A DNA stretch of 31,138 nucleotides. It comes from Bacteroidales bacterium UBA2939 (GTDB lineage Bacteria; Bacteroidota; Bacteroidia; Bacteroidales; P3). The notes below the pieces were generated by a model. The model had not been told where the DNA came from, did no database searches, and saw only the letters and a list, made by a program, of their open reading frames with translations. The stretch is taken from assembly GCA_002349055.1 (NCBI GenBank), contig DECD01000019.1, positions 10,171 through 41,308 on the forward strand, given 5' to 3'. This document shows positions 13,001-20,769 of this stretch, piece by piece. Numbering within the stretch: the first letter of the stretch is position 1; each line of letters starts with the position of its first letter. The translations under genes were made by a program, and so were the position numbers.

Positions 13001-14602
13001 CTATTTTATTGCTCTTGTTTGTTTCAGGTCCTCGTCCTCGGGGAGGTAGATGCGATAGAAGACCTGCTGGCCGTAGAGGAAGTCGCCGATAAAGGCTTTG
13101 ACCATGGTGGTCATCAGGCGGCTCTGGGCGGAAAGTCCTTTGTTGTCGACGGGGATGTCCTCTTTCTCGCCGAGTTTCACCACACGGGAAATGACATTGT
13201 CGCCCAGTTTGAAGTGGCGGCAGAAGTCGTCGGCCGTGGGGTAGCGTTGCAGCCATTGTTCGGCATGCTGGCGCACCTCCTCGAAAGCCACGCGTGAGAG
13301 AATACCCTTGGAGGAGAGCTTGTTATAGTATACAAAGGTGGGGTCTTTACGATAAGGGATGAGATGGTCGGGGAAGATGCCGCCGCCGCCATACACCACA
13401 CGGCCACCCACGGTGTGGTAGGGGGTGGAGTCGGTAACATGCAACGTGGGATTGTCGGCATAGGATTCCTCCATCAGCTGGTTCAGGTAGTCGCGGTAAT
13501 ATTCGTCGGTGCCCTCGCTGTAGGGGCGCTGGATGGAGCGTCCCGAGGGGGTGTAGTAGCGGGCGATGGTGAGCAGCACCGAGGAGCCGTCGCCCAGCTC
13601 GAACTCGCGTTGTACCAGACCTTTGCCGAAGGTGCGGCGTCCCACAATGGTGGCGCGGTCGTTGTCCTGCAAGGCTCCGCTCACCACCTCGCTGGCCGAG
13701 GCCGACCCTTCGTCGACCATTACCGTCACCCGTCCTTGTGTGAAGAGGCCACCGCGACGGGCGTAGACATTGTTGCGCCGCTGGTGAGCACCCTGGGTGT
13801 AGACGATGAGGCTGTTGGCAGGCAGCATCTCGTTGGCGATGCCCACGGCCGACTCGAGCGAGCCGCCAGTGTTGCCGCGCAGGTCGAAGATGAGGTGTTT
13901 CATGCCTCTCTTCACCAGTGTATTTAAGGCGTTGTGGAACTCGTCGTGGCTGGTCGAGGAGAAGGTGGAAAGCATGATGTAGCCCGTAGTGTCGTCGAGC
14001 ATATCGCTATAGACAAGCGATTTGTGGGTAACCACGCCACGGCGGATGGTGAATTCCATGGATTTGTCGCCTTGGCGCAGAATTTCGATTTTCACTTTCG
14101 AGCGTCGAGGGCCGCGCAGCCGTGCCACCACGGAGTCGGCGGGCATCTGCACGCCGCTCACGCGCACGCCGTCGACATTCAGAATCAGGTCGCCGGGCAT
14201 CAATCCCGAACCTGCCGAAGGACCGTCGGAAAGCACCTGTCCGATATAGGTGGTGTCGCCTTCGCGGCGCAGCACGAGGCCCACGCCTTCGAAGTTTCCG
14301 CGCATCATCTCGGCGGTGCGTTCGGTTTCGCGGGCGGTGAGATAGGTGCTGTGCGGGTCGAGCTCGCCGAGCATCACACCCACCAAGCGTTCGCTGAGGG
14401 AATCGGCATCGACAGAGTCGACATACTGGCGTTCTACCAGGTCGAGCACCTCACTCATCTTTCCCTGCAACGAGCCGTGTTCGTAGGAAGGCTTGTCTCC
14501 CTGGTGCGAGCCGAACATCAACCCGATGAGCACGCCCATCACCATGGAGATGACAATCAGTATCTTGTTGCCGTTATTGGCTGCTTTGTTCTCGGAATCC
14601 AT
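13001..14602 (-). CDS. S41 family C-terminal processing peptidase
   Basis: 533 residues. An N-terminal membrane anchor (about 13-32, ILIVISMVMGVLIGLMFGS) is followed by a helical segment, a PDZ domain (about 95-180, containing GVGLVLRREGD and SAGSGLMPGDLILNVDGV) and the S41 catalytic core. The serine is in VDEGSASASEVVSGAL and the general-base lysine in RRTFGKGLVQRE. Ctp enzymes cleave periplasmic proteins near unstructured C-termini. A ~150-residue C-terminal extension ends in a charged tail. The gene starts 5 bases after the eamA stop and ends 22 bases before the TlpA-like gene. Confidence 0.95.
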   Translation of the reverse strand: MDSENKAANNGNKILIVISMVMGVLIGLMFGSHQGDKPSYEHGSLQGKMSEVLDLVERQYVDSVDADSLSERLVGVMLGELDPHSTYLTARETERTAEMMRGNFEGVGLVLRREGDTTYIGQVLSDGPSAGSGLMPGDLILNVDGVRVSGVQMPADSVVARLRGPRRSKVKIEILRQGDKSMEFTIRRGVVTHKSLVYSDMLDDTTGYIMLSTFSSTSHDEFHNALNTLVKRGMKHLIFDLRGNTGGSLESAVGIANEMLPANSLIVYTQGAHQRRNNVYARRGGLFTQGRVTVMVDEGSASASEVVSGALQDNDRATIVGRRTFGKGLVQREFELGDGSSVLLTIARYYTPSGRSIQRPYSEGTDEYYRDYLNQLMEESYADNPTLHVTDSTPYHTVGGRVVYGGGGIFPDHLIPYRKDPTFVYYNKLSSKGILSRVAFEEVRQHAEQWLQRYPTADDFCRHFKLGDNVISRVVKLGEKEDIPVDNKGLSAQSRLMTTMVKAFIGDFLYGQQVFYRIYLPEDEDLKQTRAIK

Positions 14603-14607
14603 ACTCT

Positions 14608-15564
14608 TTATAACGACTTATTACTGTTTATCGTATTCTTGTAAGACGAAAAATCTTTTGGCACCGCAGCGCGGCTCTTATTTACCACCCACACGCCGGT
14701 GAACACCAGCAGGGCGGCCAACATCTTGGTGAAGGTCAGGCGGTCCATCCCCGTCCAGATGGCCACGGCGATGGCTATGATGGGTTGCAGGTAGCCGTAC
14801 ATGCTTACCAGCGTGGGACGGATGCGCTGCTGTGCTGCGGGAATGAGGTAGTAGGCGATGAATGTGGAGAAGAAAATCATGAAGCCAATCTCCCACCACA
14901 CGTAGGACGGCACGGCGACAAAGTTGGTCGTCGGCAAGTGCGGCAGTGTGAAGGGAATGGCCAGGATGAACGAGAAGAGGAACATCCATTTCATGCTCGT
15001 CACGACAGAATAGCGCGCGATGAGGTTGCGGCAGGTACCCAGATAGAGTGCGAAGACGATGTAGTTGGCAAAGCAGAACATGATGCCGACGGGTTCTGTC
15101 TCGGAGGCTCCGTTCCCACCAAACGTACTCTGTAGGATGAGCCACAAGATGCCGCCGAAACTCAGGGCCACGCCGAGGGATTTCTTCCAGGTGATGGGTT
15201 CGTGGAGGAAGATGGCCGCCACGAACATGGTAAAGATGGGCGTGGTGGTACTCATCACCGAGAGGTCGACGGGTGTGGTATGGGCGATGGCGTGGAGGAA
15301 GGTGAGCTGTGGCATGAAAAGTCCCAGGAACCCGGCTCCCGCCAGTTTCAGCAGGTCTTTCCACGGCACGGTCTCCTTGGGAGTGAACAGCGACAGTAGC
15401 CAGAACAACCCACCAGCCACCAGCGCCCGCATGGCGAAGAGCACGATGGGTTCGATGCCGCCGTCGGTAGCTATGTCGCGGCAAACCACGACATTGATGC
15501 CGAAGATGACATAGGCCGCCGCTGCCGCGGTGTGCCCGATAGCGATGTTCCTGTTGAGCCTCAC
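14608..15564 (-). CDS. EamA/DMT-family transporter
   Basis: 318 residues with about ten predicted membrane helices in two EamA repeats. The first contains AAYVIFGINVVVCRD and FAMRALVAGGLFWLLSL; the second contains FCFANYIVFALYLG and SMYGYLQPIIAIAVAIWTGMDRLT. The family exports small metabolites or amino acids; no substrate can be assigned from sequence. The start overlaps the purD stop by 4 bases, and the S41 gene follows 5 bases later, so all three are surely on one transcript. The C-terminal tail is basic and cytoplasmic. Confidence 0.93.
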   Translation of the reverse strand: MRLNRNIAIGHTAAAAAYVIFGINVVVCRDIATDGGIEPIVLFAMRALVAGGLFWLLSLFTPKETVPWKDLLKLAGAGFLGLFMPQLTFLHAIAHTTPVDLSVMSTTTPIFTMFVAAIFLHEPITWKKSLGVALSFGGILWLILQSTFGGNGASETEPVGIMFCFANYIVFALYLGTCRNLIARYSVVTSMKWMFLFSFILAIPFTLPHLPTTNFVAVPSYVWWEIGFMIFFSTFIAYYLIPAAQQRIRPTLVSMYGYLQPIIAIAVAIWTGMDRLTFTKMLAALLVFTGVWVVNKSRAAVPKDFSSYKNTINSNKSL

Positions 15565-16865
15565 CCTTGCATCAGTTTCAACAGATCCTGACCGATGTCG
15601 CGACGGCAGTATTTGCCTTCCCAGTTGATGTCGAGGCTGCGGTTGTAGCTCTTGAGCAGGGCCTCGGGCAGGCTGTTGGCCAAGGCGGTGGTGCAGAGCA
15701 CGCGGCCGCCGTTGGTGACGAGCTTGCCCAGCTCGTTGCGGGCGGTGCCACAGTGGAAGACGAGGGTCTCGTCGTCGGTACCGAGGTCTATGAGGTCGCC
15801 TTTCTTGTAGCTTTCAGGATAGCCGCCGGCCACCATCATCACACAGGCCGCCGTGCGGGGGTCAATTTCCAGCTTGCAGCCGTCGAGGTTGCCGTGGGCG
15901 GCATTCTCGAAGAGTTCCACTATGTCGCTCTTGATGCGCGGGAAAACGCTCTCGGTCTCGGGGTCGCCCATGCGGACGTTGTATTCGATGACGTAGGGGG
16001 TAGCGTCGTCGGTGCCGACATTGCTGCACATGAGTCCAATGAAGATGAAGCCGCAGTAGGCTATCTTCTCGTCGCGCAGGCCGCGGACGGTGGGTTTCAC
16101 GATGCGGTCCTCGATTTTTTTCATCAGGGCTTTGTCGGCAAACGGCACAGGGCTGATGCTGCCCATGCCGCCGGTGTTGAGACCGGTGTCGCCCTCGCCG
16201 ATGCGCTTGTAGTCCTTGGCCGAGGGAAGTATCAGATAGTGGCTGCCGTCGGTGAGCACGAAGACGCTCATCTCGATGCCATCGAGGTATTCCTCAATCA
16301 CCACTCGTGCCGAGGCATCGCCAAACTTGCGGTCTTTCAGCATCTCGTGCAGGTGAGCTTTGGCGGTGGCCAAGTCGTTCTCAATCAGCACTCCTTTGCC
16401 AGCAGCCAAGCCGTCGGCCTTCAGCACATAGGGGGCTTTCAGCGTCTCGAGGAACTTTTCTCCCTGAGCCAAGGTGTCTACTGTGAAGGTGCGGTAGCTC
16501 GCCGTGGGGATGTTGTGGCGCTGCATGAAGGCTTTGGCGTAGTCCTTGCTGCCCTCCAGCATGGCGCCCTGTTTCGAGGGACCGATGACCATGATGTTCT
16601 TCAGCATGGGCTGCTCGGCGAAGTAGTCAGCGATGCCGGCCACCAGAGGTGCCTCGGGGCCTACCACCAGCATCTCCACGCGGTGGCTGATGGCGAACTG
16701 ACCCACGGCCTCGAAGTCGTTGATGTCGAGTTTCACGTTCTCACCCACCTTCTCCGTACCCGCATTGCCGGGGGCAATGAAGAGCTGGCTGCACTGGGCG
16801 CTTTGCGCTATTTTATAGGCTATTGCGTGTTCGCGACCGCCCGATCCAAGGAGTAGAATATTCAT
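15561..16865 (-). CDS. purD: Phosphoribosylamine-glycine ligase (GAR synthetase)
   Basis: 434 residues, the normal length. It joins glycine to phosphoribosylamine with ATP in the second step of purine synthesis. The N-domain begins MNILLLGSGGREHAIAYKIAQS and includes LFIAPGNAGT. The ATP-grasp part shows APYVLKADGLAAGKGV, VVIEEYLDGIEMSVF, the glycine-rich NTGGMGSISPVPF, and the metal-binding YNVRMGDPETESVFPRI. It is the first gene of the leftward block, with a strong promoter (16901-16931) and a ~30-base leader. Grouping with a transporter and a protease is not functionally informative. Confidence 0.97.
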   Translation of the reverse strand: MNILLLGSGGREHAIAYKIAQSAQCSQLFIAPGNAGTEKVGENVKLDINDFEAVGQFAISHRVEMLVVGPEAPLVAGIADYFAEQPMLKNIMVIGPSKQGAMLEGSKDYAKAFMQRHNIPTASYRTFTVDTLAQGEKFLETLKAPYVLKADGLAAGKGVLIENDLATAKAHLHEMLKDRKFGDASARVVIEEYLDGIEMSVFVLTDGSHYLILPSAKDYKRIGEGDTGLNTGGMGSISPVPFADKALMKKIEDRIVKPTVRGLRDEKIAYCGFIFIGLMCSNVGTDDATPYVIEYNVRMGDPETESVFPRIKSDIVELFENAAHGNLDGCKLEIDPRTAACVMMVAGGYPESYKKGDLIDLGTDDETLVFHCGTARNELGKLVTNGGRVLCTTALANSLPEALLKSYNRSLDINWEGKYCRRDIGQDLLKLMQG

Positions 16866-16900
16866 ATTGTTTTGTATTTTTGCTTCCTATAATAAAAATG

Positions 16901-16931
16901 CAAAAATACAAAATACATCCGATATGGCAAA
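16901..16931 (-). promoter_or_regulatory. Promoter of the purD-led block
   Basis: On the minus strand TTTG (16928-16931) and TATTTTTG (16901-16908) are separated by 19 bases, an exact consensus arrangement. It lies between the end of thiN and purD. Confidence 0.8.
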
Positions 16932-16973
16932 AAAAAGTTTCAGTGGCATGCTAACACACACACCCTCGACTAG

Positions 16974-17651
16974 TTATCCTTTGGGGTCGTAGGATTGGAA
17001 GAGGATGACGGGGCCTGTGATGGAAAGGGTGAAGCTGTCGGCAAGGGCTTCGTTGAGGGTAGCCTGCCACCAAAGACGGGCATGGAAGTCGCGGAGGGGC
17101 CAGCGAAGGCCGTCGGAGGTGATAGAGGTGGCGGGGTCGGGGGTGAAGAGGGATACCTGCTGACGCGGGAAACTAGGGAGGTGAAAGATGAAAGGTGAGA
17201 GGTGAGAGGAAAGGGCGCAGAAGCGACCGTGGTCGGTGAGCATCTCGAGGTTGATTCCAGGGTATTCTTCGGCGAAGGTTATGAGGTAGCTGATGTTGCC
17301 GAGGGTGTGGTCCTCACGCTTACCAGTGGCCCCTAAGATTGAAAATTTTGAATTTTGAATTTTGAATTTTGAAGTGGCCCACAGCATGGCTTTGTGGAGG
17401 TCGTTGTAGTCCTGCTCGGAGACGTGGATCCAGCGGTCGCCGAGGGCGGCTTTATCTGTTTCGGATAACGAATCCCCATCTCCAATCACTACATAATTCC
17501 TAATTCCCAATTTCTCATTCCTAATTGTCTCAAAGGCGGAGTCGCAACAGACGACAAAGTCAGCCTCCTGCAAAGTTTTGAGGGGAATGGGGTGCGACGG
17601 GAAGTCGCCTGCCGCCAGGATTACGATATTTTTAGGCTTTCTTTCCTCCAT
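16974..17651 (-). CDS. thiN: Thiamine pyrophosphokinase with repeat-encoded insertions
   Basis: 225 residues from ATG 17651 (MEERKPKNIVILAAGDFP); the open frame continues upstream but only shadows pnuT. It makes TPP from thiamine and ATP. Family motifs: ADFVVCCDSAFE, VVIGDGDSLSE, the QDYNDLHKAMLWA segment that contacts nucleotide, and ILGATGKREDHTLGNISYL. The C-terminal beta domain carries the thiamine-pocket TSDGLRWPL. Three segments are encoded by three different short tandem repeats: IRNEKLGIRNYV (17493-17527), SKFKIQNSKFSIL (17337-17374) and SSHLSPFIFHLPSF (17179-17209). It overlaps pnuT by 31 bases and is the last gene of the TPP-riboswitch operon (the tnr3 position in Bacteroidota). Confidence 0.92.
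   Translation of the reverse strand: MEERKPKNIVILAAGDFPSHPIPLKTLQEADFVVCCDSAFETIRNEKLGIRNYVVIGDGDSLSETDKAALGDRWIHVSEQDYNDLHKAMLWATSKFKIQNSKFSILGATGKREDHTLGNISYLITFAEEYPGINLEMLTDHGRFCALSSHLSPFIFHLPSFPRQQVSLFTPDPATSITSDGLRWPLRDFHARLWWQATLNEALADSFTLSITGPVILFQSYDPKG
17179..17209 (-). repeat. GAGAGGT/GAAAGGT heptamer array inside thiN
   Basis: About four heptamers (AGGTGAA, AGATGAA, AGGTGAG, AGGTGAG), in frame. This is the reverse complement of the array in the permease gene at 2408-2440. Confidence 0.85.
17337..17374 (-). repeat. TTTTGAA octamer-type array inside thiN
   Basis: GATTGAAAATTTTG followed by three repeats of AATTTTGA, in frame and encoding SKFKIQNSKF just before the conserved ILGATGKRED motif. 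Confidence 0.85.
17493..17527 (-). repeat. TAATTCC-type array inside thiN
   Basis: Units ATAATTCC, TAATTCCC, AATTTCTC, ATTCC and TAATT, in frame and encoding IRNEKLGIRNYV just before the conserved IGDGDS motif. Confidence 0.75.
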
Positions 17652-18199
17652 TTGATTACACCGAGTATGCAGAATATTTCGAAGACACCGTAGAGGACCA
17701 CCGAGGCGTAGTTGCCTGTGAGCCAGAAGAGGTTCATCATCAGCGGCTCGACAATCATCCAGCAGAACCACTGCTGCCACCATTTATGCGCCAGCATGAG
17801 CATGCCGACGATGGTGAGTGCCGACGAGATGCCGTCGAGCAAGGGGTACTGGCTTTCGTTGAGGAAACCCAGCAACCAGGTGAGCACGGCGCTCAACACC
17901 ACAGTCAACGTGATAATCTGCCACCAGCAGGCTTTCGGGCAGGAGGAGATCTGACGTTCACCACCCTTGTCCTCGCCACGCTTCTGGATGACACCGCGCC
18001 ACACAAGGAGACCATAGACAGACATGACAAAGTTGTAGACGCAGATAGCGCCGTTGGCATAGATGCCGTCGGTGAAGTCGATGACGGCATAGAAAGCCGA
18101 CATCAACAGGCTGAGAGGCCAGAACCAGTGGTCTGCCCTATATTCGCTGACGATGTATGCTAATCCTATGGTAGCTCCTATTATCTCGAAAACATCCAT
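17621..18199 (-). CDS. pnuT: PnuC-family thiamine transporter (PnuT)
   Basis: 192 residues, about seven membrane helices. The PnuC signature is at the end of the protein: KWWQQWFCWMIVEPLMMNLFWLTGNY, preceded by YPLLDGISSALTIVGMLMLAHK. PnuC proteins move vitamins by facilitated diffusion, and the vitamin is trapped by phosphorylation. Between a predicted thiamine receptor and thiamine pyrophosphokinase, and behind a TPP riboswitch, the substrate is almost certainly thiamine, not nicotinamide riboside. The start ATG at 18199 lies beside a nested inverted repeat filling the gap from the receptor gene. The stop overlaps thiN by 31 bases. Confidence 0.93.
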   Translation of the reverse strand: MDVFEIIGATIGLAYIVSEYRADHWFWPLSLLMSAFYAVIDFTDGIYANGAICVYNFVMSVYGLLVWRGVIQKRGEDKGGERQISSCPKACWWQIITLTVVLSAVLTWLLGFLNESQYPLLDGISSALTIVGMLMLAHKWWQQWFCWMIVEPLMMNLFWLTGNYASVVLYGVFEIFCILGVIKWRKESLKIS

Positions 18200-18204
18200 A
18201 TTGT

Positions 18205-18375
18205 ATTAAGAGAAAACCCCTACGGGTATTTTTTTGTTTTTGTGGTGTTTCTATTAAAAGGAAACCCCTACGGGGTAATGCATGGAGCGTTGTCACTACG
18301 CCGTAGGCGTTTCCTTTTAATAGCATAACGCTATAAATTCATTTTCATTATACCCCGTAGGGATTTTCTTTTAAT
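18205..18375 (-). repeat. Nested inverted repeat between the TonB receptor and pnuT genes
   Basis: Four copies of one ~24-27 base unit: two direct (18205-18228 and 18251-18277), then two inverted (18297-18323 and 18351-18375). All share AACCCCTACGGGGTA-like ends. The inner pair (18251-18273 with 18301-18323) matches at 22 of 23 positions; the outer pair can pair as well. It fills the whole 179-base gap between the two coding regions. Confidence 0.92.
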
Positions 18376-18378
18376 TTT

Positions 18379-20616
18379 TTAGAAGCGGTAAATCACGCGA
18401 CCCATGAAGTTGATGCCGGGCTGCTGGAGCCATGCACGGTCATGGTAGTAGTAGAGGGGGCCAGGAGTGGTCCAGTCGTCGGTCCAATCGCCCACCCAGG
18501 CGCTGAGGCGGTAGTGGTGGTCGAGGATGTTGTTGACAAGCAACTGGGCTTCAATCTGATTGGAACCTTTCAAGTGCCAAGTGTAGGAGGCTTTAAGGTT
18601 AAGGAGGAAGTAGGGGTCGACGGCATAGCATTCGCGGCTGGTGTTGTCGGCGTACTGCTTGCCAACATACTTGCCGATGAGTTGCAGTTTGGCATCCTTG
18701 AAAGGTGAGAAGGTGGCGATAGCGGCACCGACAACATTGGGCGAGAGGGCCAGGTCGGTGTTGTGGGTGACGGTGTTGGGCGAGGCGTCGCCGTCGGCGA
18801 AGTTGGCGAAGGTGTAGTCGAGCACCTTGTTCTGACTGAGGGTGAGGTTGGCATCGAGGCGGAACCACTCGGCGAACTTATATCCGCCCTCGAGTTCGAG
18901 ACCGATGCGGTAGCTCTTGTCGACATTCTCCATCAAGGTGTAGCCGCTGCTGCTGAGGTCACCGTTGGGCGTGAGCTGGTCGCGGTAGAACATGCCGTAG
19001 AGGTTGACGTTGAATGCCCAGCGGTTGAAAGCCAATTGATAACCCAGCTCGAGGTCGAGCATGGTTTCGGCCTTGACGGTGTCGTTGCTGCCGATGGCGT
19101 CCTTGATGTCGCTCTTGGTGGGCTCGCGGTTGGAGATGCCTGCCACGAAGTAGGTGCGCTGGTTGTCGTTAATACGGTAGTTGATGCCAGCCTTAGGGTT
19201 GAAGAAGAGGTAGTTTTGGTCGAAGTCCATGGTGAAGAGGTCGTCGGCATCGCCGCGGAGCTTGTAGTTCACCGTGCGCAGTTGGAGGTCTGCATAGGCG
19301 TTGAGGTCGTCGGTGAAGTCGTAGGAGGCTTTGGCATAGACGGCATTGTCGACCTTTGTGCCGTTATAGCGGTACCACTCATAGTCTTTGATGTGGGCCG
19401 AAGTGTCGCGACACCATAGGACGTTACCGAAGTGGTAGCCGTCGAAGTAGAGCAGGTGGTCGCCCACAGAGAATGAGAGCTTATCTCCGTCATAGCGCAG
19501 GGCGAAGTTGCTGGTAAGCGCGTTGTTATCCATCTGTTTGCGGGTGACGAAGTCACTTTTGCCACTCTGGGAGAGGCCGTATTTGCTGAACTTCTTGTTG
19601 GCTTTGTACTGCTCGTAAAAGCCGTCGCCGTGAGTGAAGTCGAGGGCGCCGTGGATGCTCCAGCGGTCACTCAGCAGGTGCGAGACATAGAGTTGATAGT
19701 GACGCTGCCAATAGTTGTCGGTCTCGTTGGGGTAGTACATGGTGTTGCCGTCCATGGTATACTCGCCGCTGGGGTTATAGGTTGGGTCCTCGTCGAGCTG
19801 GTAGTCGTAGGCACCATCCCAGGTGATGCCGGTGGTCTGGCTGCCGATGATGGTGAGGAGTTTGATGACGGTATTCTTGCCGTACCAGCTGGCGCTACCG
19901 AAGAAGCTCTGCTGGTCGGTGCCCCAGCTGCGGATGTAGCCGTCGGAGGTGAGGCCGCTGTAGGCGAAATCGAAGGAGATTCCACTCTTCATGATACCGG
20001 TACCGGCGGTGACGCTGTACTGGCGTGTGTTCCAGCTGCCGAAGCCGAGGTCGGCCTCGCCGTAGGCGCGGTTGCGGGCGTTGAGTGTTTGCAGGTTGAT
20101 GGCAGCACCGAAGGCTGGGCTGCCACCTGTGGAGGCACCCACGCCACGCTGGATTTGCAGGCTTTGGGCCATGCCGCCAAGGTTGGGGATATTGTACCAA
20201 TAGACCTGCTGACTCTCGGGGTCATTGAGCGTGATGCCGTTTATATTTACATTGATACGCGAGGCGTCGACACCGCGGATGCGGATGTAGGCGGCACCCA
20301 CACCTCCGTTCTCGCCGCTGGCCACCACCGAGGTCTGAGTCTCAAGCTGGTAGGGGATGCTCACGCTGGCGCGGGTGTCATCGAGCACCTGACGGTCGAG
20401 GGTACTGGTGGTTAGTGGCGTTTTATTGTCGGCGCGCGAAGAGGAGATAATCACCTCATCGAGACGGCGCACAGTATCCTTCGTTTGGGCGTGACTCGAC
20501 AACTGACTACTAAAACTAAAAACTAAAACTGCACAGCAGGCTATCATCTGCTTGCGGCTGATCCTGGTGGCCTTAAAAAAGCGATAGCGGCCACAGCTAT
20601 TCTGTGTGTTTACCAT
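18379..20616 (-). CDS. TonB-dependent outer-membrane receptor, predicted thiamine receptor (OMR1)
   Basis: 745 residues. After a signal peptide ending SSHAQ and a TonB-box-like DEVIISSS, the plug domain shows VSIPYQLETQTSVVASGENGG, YIRIRGVDASRINVNINGI and LNDPESQQVYWYNIP. A 22-stranded-type barrel ends in GINFMGRVIYRF, with the terminal Phe expected by the BAM machinery. No carboxypeptidase-like SusC N-domain is present, so it is a vitamin/siderophore-type receptor. The TPP riboswitch directly upstream and pnuT/thiN downstream identify thiamine as the likely ligand, as in the omr1-pnuT-tnr3 operons predicted for Bacteroidetes. The signal peptide is long; its SFSSQLSSHA part derives from a CTAAAA repeat (20507-20530). 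Confidence 0.93.
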   Translation of the reverse strand: MVNTQNSCGRYRFFKATRISRKQMIACCAVLVFSFSSQLSSHAQTKDTVRRLDEVIISSSRADNKTPLTTSTLDRQVLDDTRASVSIPYQLETQTSVVASGENGGVGAAYIRIRGVDASRINVNINGITLNDPESQQVYWYNIPNLGGMAQSLQIQRGVGASTGGSPAFGAAINLQTLNARNRAYGEADLGFGSWNTRQYSVTAGTGIMKSGISFDFAYSGLTSDGYIRSWGTDQQSFFGSASWYGKNTVIKLLTIIGSQTTGITWDGAYDYQLDEDPTYNPSGEYTMDGNTMYYPNETDNYWQRHYQLYVSHLLSDRWSIHGALDFTHGDGFYEQYKANKKFSKYGLSQSGKSDFVTRKQMDNNALTSNFALRYDGDKLSFSVGDHLLYFDGYHFGNVLWCRDTSAHIKDYEWYRYNGTKVDNAVYAKASYDFTDDLNAYADLQLRTVNYKLRGDADDLFTMDFDQNYLFFNPKAGINYRINDNQRTYFVAGISNREPTKSDIKDAIGSNDTVKAETMLDLELGYQLAFNRWAFNVNLYGMFYRDQLTPNGDLSSSGYTLMENVDKSYRIGLELEGGYKFAEWFRLDANLTLSQNKVLDYTFANFADGDASPNTVTHNTDLALSPNVVGAAIATFSPFKDAKLQLIGKYVGKQYADNTSRECYAVDPYFLLNLKASYTWHLKGSNQIEAQLLVNNILDHHYRLSAWVGDWTDDWTTPGPLYYYHDRAWLQQPGINFMGRVIYRF
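20507..20530 (-). repeat. CTAAAA repeat in the receptor signal peptide
   Basis: CTACTAAAACTAAAAACTAAAACT on the plus strand; hexamer/heptamer units in frame, encoding the hydrophobic VLVFSFSS core of the signal sequence. Confidence 0.7.
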
Positions 20617-20620
20617 AATT

Positions 20621-20717
20621 CATTTCCTTACGCCGGCATTATCCGGATCAAGTTTCAAGGGTATGTTCTCAGCTTCTTTGCACTCATTGTGAGCGACATA
20701 AGAGCACCCCTATGCTC
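20621..20717 (-). promoter_or_regulatory. TPP riboswitch (THI element)
   Basis: Read on the minus strand it has, in order, AGGGGTGCTC, the conserved GCTGAGA, ACCCTTGAAACTTGATCCGG, ATAATGCCGGCGTA and AGGAAATG. These are the P2/P3 and P4/P5 sensor arms of the TPP aptamer. Its 3' end touches the receptor start codon (ATG at 20616), so TPP binding most likely hides the ribosome entry site. No separate terminator hairpin fits between aptamer and start. Confidence 0.97.
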
Positions 20718-20730
20718 TTTGAATTCGATG

Positions 20731-20738
20731 CAAAGATA
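20731..20738 (-). promoter_or_regulatory. -7 promoter box of the thiamine operon
   Basis: CAAAGATA on the plus strand reads TATCTTTG on the minus strand, an exact TAnnTTTG match, 14 bases before the aptamer. A -33 TTTG is not clear; TTTTCCC is at about the right place. Confidence 0.65.
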
Positions 20739-20769
20739 CGACTATTTTTGAATGTAGGGAAAATATTTT

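Noticed and set aside
15567..16856. 429-codon open frame opposite purD
   Set aside because: Antisense shadow of an unmistakable purD gene; no start context or motif.
17652..17783. Upstream extension of thiN to 17783
   Set aside because: It lies within pnuT in another frame; the kinase family starts near KNIVILAAGDFP after the ATG at 17651.
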